From Valencia hispanica (Eukaryota; Chordata; Actinopteri; Cyprinodontiformes; Valenciidae), in contig OY747707.1 of NCBI GenBank assembly GCA_963556495.2, forward strand, positions 31,521,371-31,585,370: 64,000 nucleotides of DNA, given 5' to 3'. A model generated the notes under the pieces. It saw nothing but the letters and a program-made list of their open reading frames with translations, was not told the DNA's origin and did not search any database. Below, in pieces: positions 23,371 through 35,447 of this stretch (its first letter is position 1; the number at the start of each line of letters is the position of its first letter). The position numbers were made by a program, and so were the translations under genes.

Positions 23371-24899
23371 AAGTGAAAATGTATTAATCTTAGAGAGAGT
23401 ACATTTTGATCCAATAAGGAGTAGCTCAGTGTTATTGCTGTTGAGTTGTAGAAAATTAGACGAGAACCAGGTTTTAACTTCTGAAAGGCAGTTAGTTAAT
23501 GAAGGGGGAGGGAGTGAAGTAGATGGTTTTGTGGAGAAGTAGAGCTGAATGTTTTCAGCGTAACAGTGAAATTAAATGTACACCAAAGGTAACTAATGTT
23601 GGATGAGACATAAAGGATTTTAATTTAACAAACTGTGTGAGGTCAGAGAGATAAGATTTAAACCAGGACAATGGGGTATGCAATATGCCAATGGTTGCAA
23701 GTCTATTTAGAAGAATTGAGTGGGAAATGGAATCAAATGCAGCGCTTAGGTCAAGAAGGATAAGAATTGATAAAAGAGCAGCATCTACAGCTAGAAGGAT
23801 ATCATTCATCATTTTAATTAGAGCAGTTTCAGTACTATGGTTCGGATGAAAACCAGACTGAAAAACGTCATATAATGAGTTTTGGGAAAGATGGGAATGG
23901 AGTTGGGCAGCAACAATTTTCTCGAGAATCTTGGATGGTAGGTTTGCTAAAATCATTAGGATCAGAGCCAGTTTTTTTTCAGTATAGGAGTAACAGCTGC
24001 GGATTTAAACATTACTTGGAAGATTCCACTAACAAAAAAAGAACGAATGATGGCATGAATTAAAAGGAGTAAGGAGGAGAGACAAGATTTAACTAAAGTG
24101 GTAGGAAGTGGATCCAGCAACCATGTAGAAGACTTGAATTTTTTAATTATGGTAGCGATGGCTGCAGCGTCAGGCACCATAAAAATGGAGAATGACTGCG
24201 GGATTTGAAAATCATCATCCTAGAAACTAGAAGAAGCGTTAGTAGTGCTTATATAATTGGGGATACTTTCCACTTTTTGATTAAAAACGGCCATAATAGC
24301 ATTACACTTGTAAGATGAATAAAAATACTGTGGGAAGGAATCAGAAGAGTTAAAAATGTTTTTGAACAATAAAAACAGGAACCTGGAATTTCCATCATGA
24401 GAATCAATAAGGTTAGAATAAAAAAGTGATTTAAAGCAAAAAAGTGTGTCTTTATAGTGAGTTAAATGGGCTCTGTACATTTCTCTATGCACTGTTAGAC
24501 CACTTCTCCTAAATAACCTTTCCAGTTGTCGTTTGGCAGCTTTTAAGTTTCTCAGTTCCAGCGTAAACCAGGGAGCCGAACAATGGAAAGAGACAGATCT
24601 AGAATTAACTGTGGCAAGAGTATTAAGTATGTTATGGAGACTAAGATTATAGTAGTTGACGATTTCAGCAGGGAGCAAAAGATTACCAGGAGAACTAATA
24701 GAGGAGAGAGAATCAGAAAGGATATCAAGGGAGGACAGTTCACCGTGGTCTGTTCGAGCTGGACCACCTGGGATGCAGCAGCCAAGTTCATCTGAGAAGT
24801 CAGTGTTCATATCCACAGATGCCTTACAACAGGCTGGATGCAACATGCCTGGTCTCTGGGGGCCAGCAGAGACCTTCGTTGTTTTTGCTGACAGCAACA

Positions 24900-24978
24900 A
24901 GACAGGAGTTACTAAGTGGTGCGCACAAGAAAGTAACTGGTATGCACGAGTTAGTAAGTAGTGCGCACAAGAAACCAA
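24900..24978. repeat. short tandem repeat around GTGCGCAC
   Basis: About two units of an approximately 33-bp motif with the palindrome gtgcgcac and agttactaagt-like spacers, next to the 5' part of the L2 element. Confidence 0.5.
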
Positions 24979-25079
24979 CTTTTTCTTTTCTGCTCATGTC
25001 CCCTTAGGGGCTCCGTACTATTGTCCAGCATTAGGTGGCAATGTTCCACCTTTATGACCACATTTAACAGACATATTTG

Positions 25080-27155
25080 AGCTTAGGAAAACTCGACTCC
25101 AGGTTCACTGTGAGATCTACAAAGAGAGACTGAATAGATATCAGCTAACTATAAAAGATGCTAGGGAATCGTTCTTTTCTGAAATCATCAACAGAAACAT
25201 TAATAATGCACGGACCCTATTTGCAACAGTGGAAAGACTAACCAATCTTTTAGTGACAGTAGCCCCTGAACTAAACTCTACCAGGGCCTGCAATGAAAAG
25301 ATTCTAACAATTAGACGGTCAATCTGTACCTCAATATCGAACCCACAACCAGTGCCATCCCCAATCAACAACAATTTAGAAAAAAATGTCTGAATTCCAC
25401 GAATTAAACCAGAACAGCCTTGAAAAAAATCATTATCCAATTAAGCTCCTCCTCCTGCTGTTTTGATATCCTACCCACAGCTTTTCTAAAGAAAGTTCTT
25501 CCTGTTATTGGGTCTGATCTTGTTCAAATAGTGAACTCATCCCTGCTATCAGGTGTCTTCCCTCAGGCTTTAAAAACAGCAGTTATTAAACCACTGGTAA
25601 AGAAGAAAAATCTGGACAACACGTTAATGCAGAACTGCAGGTCAATCTCTAATCTTCCATTCATCAGTAAGATTTTTGAAAAAGCTGTGTTTCAGCAGTT
25701 GAATAGCTTCATAACAATGACAAACCGTTTTGATGTTTTTCAGTCTGGTTTCCGTGCTCACCACAGCACCGAGATTGCCCTCGTCAAAGTATTCAATAAC
25801 ATTCGCATAAATACAGACTGTGGAAGAACCACAGTGCTGGTTCTGTTGGACCTCAGTGCAGCATTTGACACTGTTGATCATGATATTTTATTGGAACGAC
25901 TGGAGAGCTGGGTCAGACTCTCTGGTAAACTACTTGGCTGGTTCGAGTCTTACCTAAAGAACAGGGACTTCTATGTTTCAATAGGAAACTTTTCATCAGA
26001 ATGAACAGAAATCACATGTGGGTGCCCCAGGGCTCCATCCTGGGGCCCCTCTTATTTAATATCTACATGCTCCCACTAGGCAAGATTATAGCAACCAATA
26101 ACATTAGCTACCATAACTACGCGGATGACACTCAGCTCTACATTACAATGTCACCAGGTGACTCTGAACCCATTCAAACCCTAAATCAATGCATTGACCA
26201 AATAAATAGATGGATGTGCCATAACTTTCTCCAGCTAAATAGAAACAAAACTGAAGTGATTATTTTTGGACCCAAGGAGGAACGATCAAGAGTCAGCACA
26301 CAGCTTCAGTTAATACAGCTAGGAACTACTGATCGGGCTCGAAACCTAGGTGTAGTAATGGACTCAGACCTGAACCTCCAGGGTCACATAAAGGCAATAA
26401 CAAGGTCAGCTTTCTATCACCTGAAGAACATCTCTAGGATTAAACGACTGATGTTGCAACACGACCTAGAAAAACTCATCCATGCGTTTATCTTTAGTCG
26501 GATTGATTACTGCAACAGCATCTTCACAGGTCTGCCTAAAAAGTCAATCAGACAGCTGCAGCTGATCCAGAACGCTGCCGCTCGCGTCCTCACTAGAACC
26601 AGGAAAGTAGAGCAAATCACCCCAGTTCTAAAGTCCTTACACTGGCTCCCTGTAGCTCAGAGAATAGACTTCAAAATACTCCTACTAGTTTATAAATAAT
26701 TACATGGCTTAGCACCAAAATATGTTGAAGACCTGTTGTCATGGTACCAACCACCAAGACCACTCAGGTCCTCCAACTCTAGCCTACTAAACATCCCTAG
26801 ACTCAGAACTAAACATAGAGAAGCAGCTTTCAGTTTCTATACTCCCCTTATCTGGAACAGACTTCCTGACGAGTGTAGAGCTGCTGAAACTCTGACCTGC
26901 TTTAAATCGAGACTAAAAACCCATCTGTTTAGAATTGCCTTCGAGTAAATGGTTGATGTCATATCTATGAAATGTGTTCATGCTCTCTTGCTTTTTTTTA
27001 TCTTTCTCTTGCTTTATTGTGTATCATGTGTAGTGTGTTTCTTTTACTTTTAATTTCCATAGTTTTTTTGTTTTTTAAATCACCAAATTATGTAAAGCAC
27101 CTTGAATTGCCCTGCTGTTGAAAGTGTGCTTTACAAATAAAATTGCCTTGCCTTA
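25080..27155 (+). mobile_element. L2-clade LINE, near-complete RT region
   Basis: Linker from about 25,090 (CEIYKERLNRYQLTIKDARE). RT from 25,420: [48 protein letters not shown] small deletion near 25,995 shifts frame, after which [61 protein letters not shown] and [19 protein letters not shown] follow. A TAA stop at 26,697 breaks the frame once more before RLRTKHREAAFSFYTPLIWN and the C-terminus at 26,945. The catalytic aspartates are intact. The 3' end is ctttacaaataaaattgcct plus a CCTTG tail. It lacks the endonuclease. This is the least damaged LINE here, so probably the youngest L2 copy. Confidence 0.9.
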
Positions 27156-27219
27156 TAGAACAATTGGTGAGATAAGAGACTTACATTGCCTGGTTCCCCT
27201 CTCCCAGCGACTGTCGCTA

Positions 27220-27515
27220 CTGAAACTAAGTAGGAGCACCAGCGCAGCCAGCAGCACTGCCCATTTGAAACAGCTTGTGTGGACTGTACCAATTTGAGGA
27301 ATGGTGAGGGTTGCAGAAACATGGCAGCAGGTGCTCTGGTTGATGAGTCAAAATGTGAAATATTTGGCTTTAGCAGAAGGCAGTCTGTTCGTTGAAGGAC
27401 TGTAGAGCGGTACAATACAGAGTGTCTGCAAGCAACAGTGAAGCATGGTGGAGGTTCCTTGAACGTTTTGTGCTGCATTTCTGCAAATGGAGTTGGAGAT
27501 TTACGGATAAGCGAA
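27220..27515 (+). mobile_element. Tc1-like transposase fragment
   Basis: Plus-strand frames give [18 protein letters not shown], then [18 protein letters not shown] and [10 protein letters not shown], matching the Tc1 transposase core around its second and third catalytic regions. It is broken by a stop and cut off by the GGAT repeat. Confidence 0.7.
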
Positions 27516-27690
27516 GATGATAATGGATGGATGGATGGATGTATGGATGGATGGATGGATGTATGGATGGATGGATGGATGGATGTATGGATGGATGGAT
27601 GGATGGATGGATGGATGGATGGATGGATGGATGGATGGATGGATGGATGGATGGATGGATGGATGGATGGATGGATGGATGGATGGCAGG
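27500..27690. repeat. (GGAT)n microsatellite grown from a SINE tail
   Basis: About 40 GGAT/ATGG units with a few GTAT variants. It is preceded by cggataagcgaagatgataatgg, which resembles the end of the fish tRNA-derived SINE found at 52.6 kb, whose tail is GGAT repeats. Confidence 0.85.
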
Positions 27691-28911
27691 CAGGCAGGCA
27701 TTGGGGCATCAGCAACAATCTTGCCTAGGGCATCAAAATGCCCTGGTTATGGCATCACGCTAAGTCAAGCTCCTGTTGATGACAGTGAGAACCAAGGACC
27801 CCCTTAAATGTGCTAAATACATGCTAAATATGACAGAAAATACCATTTAAACATTACATTGAACCCCACATGACAAATATTTACACTGTCCTTTTAAACA
27901 GCTAAAATAAAACGGTGTGAAGTCACAGGACCTCTCAAAGTCTTCTGCACAGTTTTCTTCCATGATGTTGGCAGTGTGTGTTTTGGGTCTTGTGGGTTTG
28001 GTGCTTTTGCTTTAAGGTTACTGGTATTTCAGGTTTCAAAGCCGTGTCGAGCTTGCCATTATGTCTCAAGCAGATGACTAAACAAGATACAAAAGCTGAA
28101 GAAATCAATGTGTGTATTTCAGATGAGTACAATATACAGAAATGTATAATTAAAGGGAAGTAATTTCTGAAACTGCTTTTAACACATCTATCTTAACAGT
28201 CTACCGAGACTTGCTTAACCTTTGAATGTGAAATTATATCTAACAATCAATCATAATAGCAGGTTTTATAGCTCAGAGACAAACAAATTCTTAATGAGAA
28301 TGGTAAGAAGATGTAAAAAGTAACATAAAAACAGATTTTGTTTGACTTAAATAGAAAACATGAGCAAAACATTCCATTAAACAGTTGTGAAAACTGAAAG
28401 CTGAAGAAATTTTGGTGGGTGGGAAAATGTGTTACACAGTGGAACATAAAGATGCATTTAAATGCAGCAAAGATTAGTGCTATGTTGAAAAAAATGATTT
28501 TCTGATTCTAAATCGATTCTTATGTAGCCCAACTAAAATGTAACTTTATTGTAAATTCCTAAAACACATTAGATCAGATAAATAACTTCCTGCATTAATG
28601 GTAGATGATGGATTAGAATAGTAAAACTACCCCATTCACTAAAATTGAAACTTTCCCCCTTTGCATGCCCCTTGTAGAACTTAGACTGCAGGAGTATTAT
28701 AACCAAGTTGCAGCCGGATCAACCACACTTAAACCTTCAACCCAGAAGCAAAACAATACTTATTGCCAAAACGAACAAAGAAACGTAAAGGCGACTCACA
28801 CCACTTATTGCTCAAATGAAATAACTGGGATTTTTTAGTTCTTTAACATTCATGGCACGCTTGTTGGAGCTCATAGGTGTTGCTTATTTTTTTGTTTACT
28901 CAGTTGTGTTG
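27691..28911. other. spacer with an Ig-gene upstream block
   Basis: 27,915-28,015 resembles the 5' flank block of the Ig genes (tcacaggacctctcaaagtc). No exon recognised. Confidence 0.4.
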
Positions 28912-30450
28912 CAGGAATAATCCAATGTAATTAGGATTTAATTACATATTCTCTGTCTAGTAAATGTATCTAGGGCACAGGACCTCTCAAAGTCTTCTGC
29001 ACAGTTTTCTTCCATGAGGTCAGCAGTGTGTGTTTTGGGTATTGTGGGTTTGGTGATTTTACTTCAAGGTTACTGTAAAGAGAATATTATTTTATGTAAA
29101 AACTGGGGCTATGTTAAAGCTCTGAAATAGTGATGCCGCTTTTCAATCGTCAATCTCTTAAAGGGATATTCCACCCCAATCCAAAATTTGTAATTTCTAA
29201 TCTAACAGAGTTAGATAAAATGTGAAAAAAGCATTTTATAACCAGCCCCGTAATTCTCCCAATCTGGCAGCAGTCCATTTGCTTTAGCTTAGCATAAAGC
29301 AATGCACGTATGTGAATGGTACCCAAGAGCATTTTGTGTACAAAAGTGATTAAAATTAATCAAATAATGATCGTAATTTTTACTGGTGAACTCAATAATC
29401 ATATCGACTGCAAATGAAAAGTAAGTAGTAGCACCAAGGAATTACAGGAGTCGATTTAGACTTGGTACTACATTACGACAAAGAGCCACTGTAAGCCGCT
29501 GCTACAAGGCGCAAGGACATGACGCAGCGCTCCCCAAAGCCACCAAAACTCTGGTTCGAACAGGTAGGGTCTTGGAATTTGGGAATCAAAGAAGTCATCA
29601 TCTTTGTCTCTCATGTACCCTGCCATTGTTGTTGCAACTTACTATGCTGTACCGGGTAGTAGCCATTCATGTGTGTGTGTTTACGGAAGCAGATGGCACA
29701 TTCAAGGTAAGACTATTGTTTCCACACCATGTCACAAAGCGGTCCACCAGCTCTCTGAATTCAGCTTCTCGTCCATCTCTGATACACCCAACAATTGCAG
29801 AGTCATCTGAGTATTTGTGCTGATGAAAGGTCTCTGATTTTTACTGGAAGTCTGAGGTGTACAGAGTGAAAACAACAGGTTAGAGTACGCTCCCCTGTGG
29901 TGCCCCTGTGCTGCTGACCACCTGGTTTGACACACAATTCTTCAGTTTCACAAACTGTGGTCTGTTGGTCAGGTAGTCATTGATCCAGGCTATTGTTGAG
30001 GGCTCCACCTGTGTCTTCAGGAGTTTCTGACAAAGTAAATCAGGCTGAATTGTTTTAAATGCACTGGAGAAATCAAAGAACATAATCCTCACAGTGCTGC
30101 CTGCTTTGTCCAGATGACAGTGAGTTGGTTGAAGCAGGTGGATGATGGCATCGTCAACTCCAACTAAGCAAACTGTAGTGAGTCCTGATATGTTCTTGTT
30201 TGCTTATTCAGGGTGGGGGGCAACAGGAGTCTCTCCAGGACCTTCATGATGTGGGATGTCAGGGCAACAGGTCTGTAGTCATTGATGACTGATGGGTGAG
30301 TTCTCTTTAGTACTGGAAAAAGGCATGATGTCTTTCACAACACTGGAACCTTCTCCTGGGTCAGGGTATAGTTGAAGGGGTGCTGCAGAATCCCACAGAG
30401 CTGCTCTGCACAGGCCTTCAGGACTCTGGGGCTGACACCATCTGGACCTG
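28912..30450. repeat. 1,539-bp tandem duplication, copy 1
   Basis: Matches 30,451-31,989 at a constant offset of 1,539 with one substitution noticed (t at 28,926, a at 30,465). It contains an Ig-gene upstream block (28,975-29,075), a stretch with a MITE-like start (aaagggatattccacc, 29,159) and a minus-strand LINE RT segment (29,702-30,450). Confidence 0.95.
29702..30450 (-). mobile_element. Rex1/CR1-group LINE RT fragment in duplication copy 1
   Basis: The minus strand reads MRIMFFDFSSAFKTIQPDLL (30,092 downward), SSTGAPQGSVL, then after a stop SDDSAIVGCIRDGREAEF and RELVDRFVTWCGNN, ending at about 29,702 with LTLNV. Same family as 39,839-40,306. The 5' part is cut by the duplication border. 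Confidence 0.8.
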
Positions 30451-31989
30451 GAGGAATAATCCAAAGTAATTAGGATTTAATTACATATTCTCTGTCTAGT
30501 AAATGTATCTAGGGCACAGGACCTCTCAAAGTCTTCTGCACAGTTTTCTTCCATGAGGTCAGCAGTGTGTGTTTTGGGTATTGTGGGTTTGGTGATTTTA
30601 CTTCAAGGTTACTGTAAAGAGAATATTATTTTATGTAAAAACTGGGGCTATGTTAAAGCTCTGAAATAGTGATGCCGCTTTTCAATCGTCAATCTCTTAA
30701 AGGGATATTCCACCCCAATCCAAAATTTGTAATTTCTAATCTAACAGAGTTAGATAAAATGTGAAAAAAGCATTTTATAACCAGCCCCGTAATTCTCCCA
30801 ATCTGGCAGCAGTCCATTTGCTTTAGCTTAGCATAAAGCAATGCACGTATGTGAATGGTACCCAAGAGCATTTTGTGTACAAAAGTGATTAAAATTAATC
30901 AAATAATGATCGTAATTTTTACTGGTGAACTCAATAATCATATCGACTGCAAATGAAAAGTAAGTAGTAGCACCAAGGAATTACAGGAGTCGATTTAGAC
31001 TTGGTACTACATTACGACAAAGAGCCACTGTAAGCCGCTGCTACAAGGCGCAAGGACATGACGCAGCGCTCCCCAAAGCCACCAAAACTCTGGTTCGAAC
31101 AGGTAGGGTCTTGGAATTTGGGAATCAAAGAAGTCATCATCTTTGTCTCTCATGTACCCTGCCATTGTTGTTGCAACTTACTATGCTGTACCGGGTAGTA
31201 GCCATTCATGTGTGTGTGTTTACGGAAGCAGATGGCACATTCAAGGTAAGACTATTGTTTCCACACCATGTCACAAAGCGGTCCACCAGCTCTCTGAATT
31301 CAGCTTCTCGTCCATCTCTGATACACCCAACAATTGCAGAGTCATCTGAGTATTTGTGCTGATGAAAGGTCTCTGATTTTTACTGGAAGTCTGAGGTGTA
31401 CAGAGTGAAAACAACAGGTTAGAGTACGCTCCCCTGTGGTGCCCCTGTGCTGCTGACCACCTGGTTTGACACACAATTCTTCAGTTTCACAAACTGTGGT
31501 CTGTTGGTCAGGTAGTCATTGATCCAGGCTATTGTTGAGGGCTCCACCTGTGTCTTCAGGAGTTTCTGACAAAGTAAATCAGGCTGAATTGTTTTAAATG
31601 CACTGGAGAAATCAAAGAACATAATCCTCACAGTGCTGCCTGCTTTGTCCAGATGACAGTGAGTTGGTTGAAGCAGGTGGATGATGGCATCGTCAACTCC
31701 AACTAAGCAAACTGTAGTGAGTCCTGATATGTTCTTGTTTGCTTATTCAGGGTGGGGGGCAACAGGAGTCTCTCCAGGACCTTCATGATGTGGGATGTCA
31801 GGGCAACAGGTCTGTAGTCATTGATGACTGATGGGTGAGTTCTCTTTAGTACTGGAAAAAGGCATGATGTCTTTCACAACACTGGAACCTTCTCCTGGGT
31901 CAGGGTATAGTTGAAGGGGTGCTGCAGAATCCCACAGAGCTGCTCTGCACAGGCCTTCAGGACTCTGGGGCTGACACCATCTGGACCTG
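30451..31989. repeat. 1,539-bp tandem duplication, copy 2
   Basis: Second copy, directly abutting the first. The sequence beyond 31,989 continues the LINE uninterrupted to 32,338, so copy 2 is in the original context at its right edge and copy 1 is the broken one there. Confidence 0.95.
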
Positions 31990-32338
31990 CAGTCGTGTTC
32001 TGGTTCAGTTTCTCCAGCTGCCTCTTCACCTGACTTTTGGAGACAGACAAGTGGGAGGGGGATGCAAAGGGGGTAGCAGCATTTCCTGACTTGTTTAAAG
32101 ACAAACTTGTGGAATTAGAAGAGTCCATGGCTAAGGTGAAGGATAAAACATCCGAGGTGTAACAGGAAAGCTGTAGATCAGAGGAGAGTGGGATGTATGT
32201 TTGGCTGGGGATAGGAAAGGAGGATGCTGAGCTAGTTTCTGTACTGAACCTGTTGAAGAATGTGTTCAGTTCATTGGCTCTGTCCAGACTTCTATCGATC
32301 CAATCCTTCCTGTGCTTAAAGCCTATGATCTTTCGCAT
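31241..32338 (-). mobile_element. Rex1/CR1-group LINE RT, longer copy
   Basis: Minus strand from 32,338: RKDWIDRSLDRANELNTFFN, then VSKSQVKRQLEKLNQNTTAG and PDGVSPRVLKACAEQLCGIL, followed by a frameshift near 31,880. The RT core of copy 2 follows to 31,241. Broken by stops; 3'-truncated just after the SDDSA catalytic box and LTLNV. Confidence 0.85.
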
Positions 32339-32394
32339 TCCTGACGAGACATCTCTGATATTATTACTGTACAGTCCTCCTGAGCTCTAATAAT

Positions 32395-32560
32395 GCTGAG
32401 CTTCGAAGGTATGCTCACCTATTTTCACTATTTCAGAGAAAAAATTAGAGACCATCTGATTAAGTGAGGTAGAGTATACATAATAAGATATTCCATTGGT
32501 CATATTATTGTTGTGGCATTCTCAGACTGGGTCAACGCTGGACACCAACATGTTCCGACG
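32395..32560 (-). pseudogene. decayed immunoglobulin V exon
   Basis: Positions 32,430-32,555 align in outline with the V exon of the intact copies: gagtatacataataagatat, ccattggtc, cattctcagactgggtc and ctggacaccaacat match the parts coding for the middle strands and VSTGDPV. No open frame remains, and the Cys-coding ends are lost. Confidence 0.5.
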
Positions 32561-33608
32561 TGCCGCCATCTTACTCGCTGAGACTGAAATGTACAGACTA
32601 ATTTTACAGTACAACAAAGTTAAAATTCGGATGGAAATATATAAAGCAAGAAGAAATCTGTATGGTACCTTCAAAGACACTCTGCATTTTTAACCAATAA
32701 ACGAAGAGTAGAGATGCTGAGACAGTGAGAAACACACTGAAACCTTGTCTGCTGTGAATGTAGATGCAGAGGAAGCGCTAAGAAAAGGGAGGTGATGAAA
32801 ATAGAGGAAGAGTAACTGGCGACCCTCACTCAGACAGTTGCTGACAAGTTTGAGATAAGGAAACTAATGATATGTTTTGTAATGTATGTCAGTAAGAAGT
32901 TATTTGTAAATTAAAACAAATTGCTCAGTGATTTCAGGTACTGACTCAATTCTGCTTTATCAAAGTAAGCAAAGAGCAACAAAGCCTTTTTCACACCACC
33001 ATCTTTCAATAACTGGGCCTGATGGTTCTTTCTCTTTCACCAGATATCTAAGATGGCTGGAGAAGAACAACCTCCCCTTCTATGTGACAACTGGAGAATG
33101 TGACACCCATGCAGCCGGACATTTAATACACTGCGTGAATGCATGAACTTTTCATGATGCAGTCTGAGAAAAGGAGGTTGCATTACATCATGCTGTCTTA
33201 GATCATATTTTGTGGCACAAGCAGTAAACCCTCCAAACAGACTGCAGACACTGTAAACGTCTGCATAAATTTATGTTGTGTTCTACTACATTATATGAAG
33301 TGGCGGAGCACAAAATGATGTACCTTATAAATGAGCCCTTCTCACTTGATCCATCTCTTTCATGCATATTTTCTTCTGTTTCATTTGATCAATTTTAACC
33401 CTCTATAAAATGGTGGTAGATCAGTTGTTGAAGGCTGTTGCATTCAGGTTTTCAGATCTCACTGCTACGGCGTTATCTTCACAACAATGAGGTTAGGAGA
33501 AATATATCGGTACTACATATATCATAATTAATCTTAATAAATCACAGATATAAACAAAGAAAATACAGTTTTCACAAAGTTAAATATTTCTTTGGTGTTG
33601 ATTATTGG
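32561..33608. other. spacer beyond the Ig remnant
   Basis: 32,700-32,830 faintly resembles the 5' flanks of Ig leader exons (gaggaagcgctaagaaaagg). Nothing else recognised. Confidence 0.3.
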
Positions 33609-35439
33609 CATTGGCGGTTCTAGGAGCGGGGCCACAGAGGGACTGGCCCCTGCTGAAATCTGATTGGCCCCCTGAAGTGCCCCTGTTCAGTCACTCATCT
33701 GTCCTTCGATGATCAGGTCATGTGGATGCAATTCCAAGTCCAAACACTACTGGTGCTAATGAGCGAAATAGGAATTTCCAGTCTGAAGTCCTACAGAAGA
33801 TGATTTAAAAGATTCTGCAGGGAGAGCTTTTCTACCGACATATCATGAGTCTGCGTTTTGAGGATTATGTTGGTAAGTCATAAATCACTATTTACCCACA
33901 GCTGTCATGTATCTTAAGTCTTAACACAGAATTAAGAAGCCATGTAGACATTAAAGAGTAACTAAACCCCAAAACAACTTTTTTTGGCTTCTAAACTGTA
34001 TAAATGGGTATTTACCAATGCAATCTTTCAGTTTCTGGGATTGTTTTCATATTTTTGTGTAAACTTGTTTAATTCTACATTTTTTGGTCTAAAAACGTCT
34101 TAGTGCTGCCCTCTTAGGGTTGAACAGGGACATCATTTGAATTTTGTGATTGGTGGAAAGCGGTACATCTTTACGTCACAGGCATTGACTGTGTCACAGC
34201 AGCCATGGTCTCACAGACACGCCCCGTGGGTTTGGGTGTAAAACTATTAGACCCGTGGAGAGTTTGGAGTTGGATTGCGTTTTTCAGGTTACCATTATTA
34301 TCACATTAGCACTTAGTTAGCATAGCTAAAATACTGTTTTGAACGTTAGCCTAGGTTAGCATTACCACTCATCATGTCTCTCTCCCTCAGCAGCAGCGCT
34401 GGCCTCGGGCCTGAGTCAGCGGCTCGAATTGATGCGGCTCGGGGCCGCTGGGCTCCATAAAGCCTCCCTCTACTCTTCTATCTCCGGTGACGACAGAGGA
34501 GATCCGCTGGCTCAGGGCGCTGAGTCAGCGCTGCCCGAGGCCGGCGCTGCTGAGGCAGATGGAGACAGGAGGAGTCCAGTCTCTGAGTGGTAACGCTAAC
34601 ATAGGCTAACGTTCAAAACAGATGAACGTCGATCAGTTCGATCAGTCGCAAAACTGCCAACGTCACTTTGGTCACTGCTCATGTTTCAGTGTCAGATTAA
34701 GCGAGGTGTCACTGTCCTCCGGAACCACTGACTTCCTGAACACACCCCTATGTTCCCCCCTCCGCTTATCCTCCATAGTTGGCCATACCCCTCCGTTCTT
34801 CCTGGCACCGCCCACTTTGTAGAATTTTCAAATGTTGTTCGGGGCGATTTTTCATGGGGTTCCGTTACACTTTAACAACAGAATTGTTAAAAAGGCCCAG
34901 CTGGTGTTTATGAAAAAAAAACGTTAGCATTTCGCGAATACATGTACTTCTTTTGTCATTTACATTTTGTGCGTTAGTGTTTACTATAATATTTGGCACT
35001 GATAGAGAACATGAAAAGAAAGGGTCAGTCAATGCCTGATTTTTTATGTTTTGTAGATATATTTATTTAGTTTATAACAATTTTATGGAACACATAGCGA
35101 TAGACTAGCGACCTGGTGTCCTGTTCATTTTCCTTCTTTGACCACCCCAGATATTCTTTAGATGTTTTTTTTTCACCCACAAACATACTTTAAACTGATA
35201 CTATTTGTGCCTTAAAAAAATAATGCAATGATGTGTGTTTGCATTTGTTTTATGTACAATAAAAATGCATGTAAAATTACGTTAAAAATGTGTTTCAACA
35301 TGGTGTGAGTGGTGAAATGTATCTACTTTACCAAAACCGGGGATTGTGTGTAAAGATGTTGGACTAATATCTGGCCCCTTTTTAAATATTGTGGCCCCTT
35401 GAAAGCCCCCTACTCAGAAAAATACTAGATCCGCCACTG
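33609..35439. mobile_element. hAT-like transposon (1.83 kb) with a nested element
   Basis: Terminal repeats CATTGGCGGTTCTAG (left) and CAGTGGCGGATCTAG (right, reverse strand), flanked by ATTATTGG (33,601-33,608) and ATTATTTG (35,440-35,447), an 8-bp target duplication with one mismatch, as for hAT. No transposase frame seen. A TTAA-flanked element sits inside. Confidence 0.75.
33955..34871. mobile_element. TTAA-flanked element nested in the hAT element
   Basis: Flanked by TTAA at 33951-33954 and 34872-34875. Ends AGAGTAACTAAACCCC and, on the reverse strand, AGTGTAACGGAACCCC. The middle holds a GC-rich inverted repeat (about 34,329-34,425 against 34,505-34,620) with gttttgaacgttagcct arms. 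TTAA targets suggest piggyBac, but no transposase is present. Confidence 0.6.
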
Positions 35440-35447
35440 ATTATTTG

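Larger units (their letters stand above)
21502..24850 (-). mobile_element. L2-clade LINE split by a nested DNA transposon
   Basis: Minus-strand order: inter-domain region (24,800-24,220: SAPWFTLELRNLKAAKRQLE), RT N-terminus (24,180-23,962), RT core (23,956-23,555: [33 protein letters not shown]), then TELLLIGSKCTLSKINTFS to about 23,372. After the insertion at 22,272-23,370 it resumes at 22,268 with VKSLGVILDSTLLF and RNISQLHSSRF, then SCIDYCNSLFFGLPQK (to about 21,900). Multiple frame breaks and stops; no intact active site. The 3' end at 21,502-21,560 joins the AAT microsatellite. Confidence 0.85.

Noticed and set aside
27501..27763. Open frames rich in WMDG or HPSI
   Set aside because: They are translations of the GGAT microsatellite in several frames and both strands, not genes.
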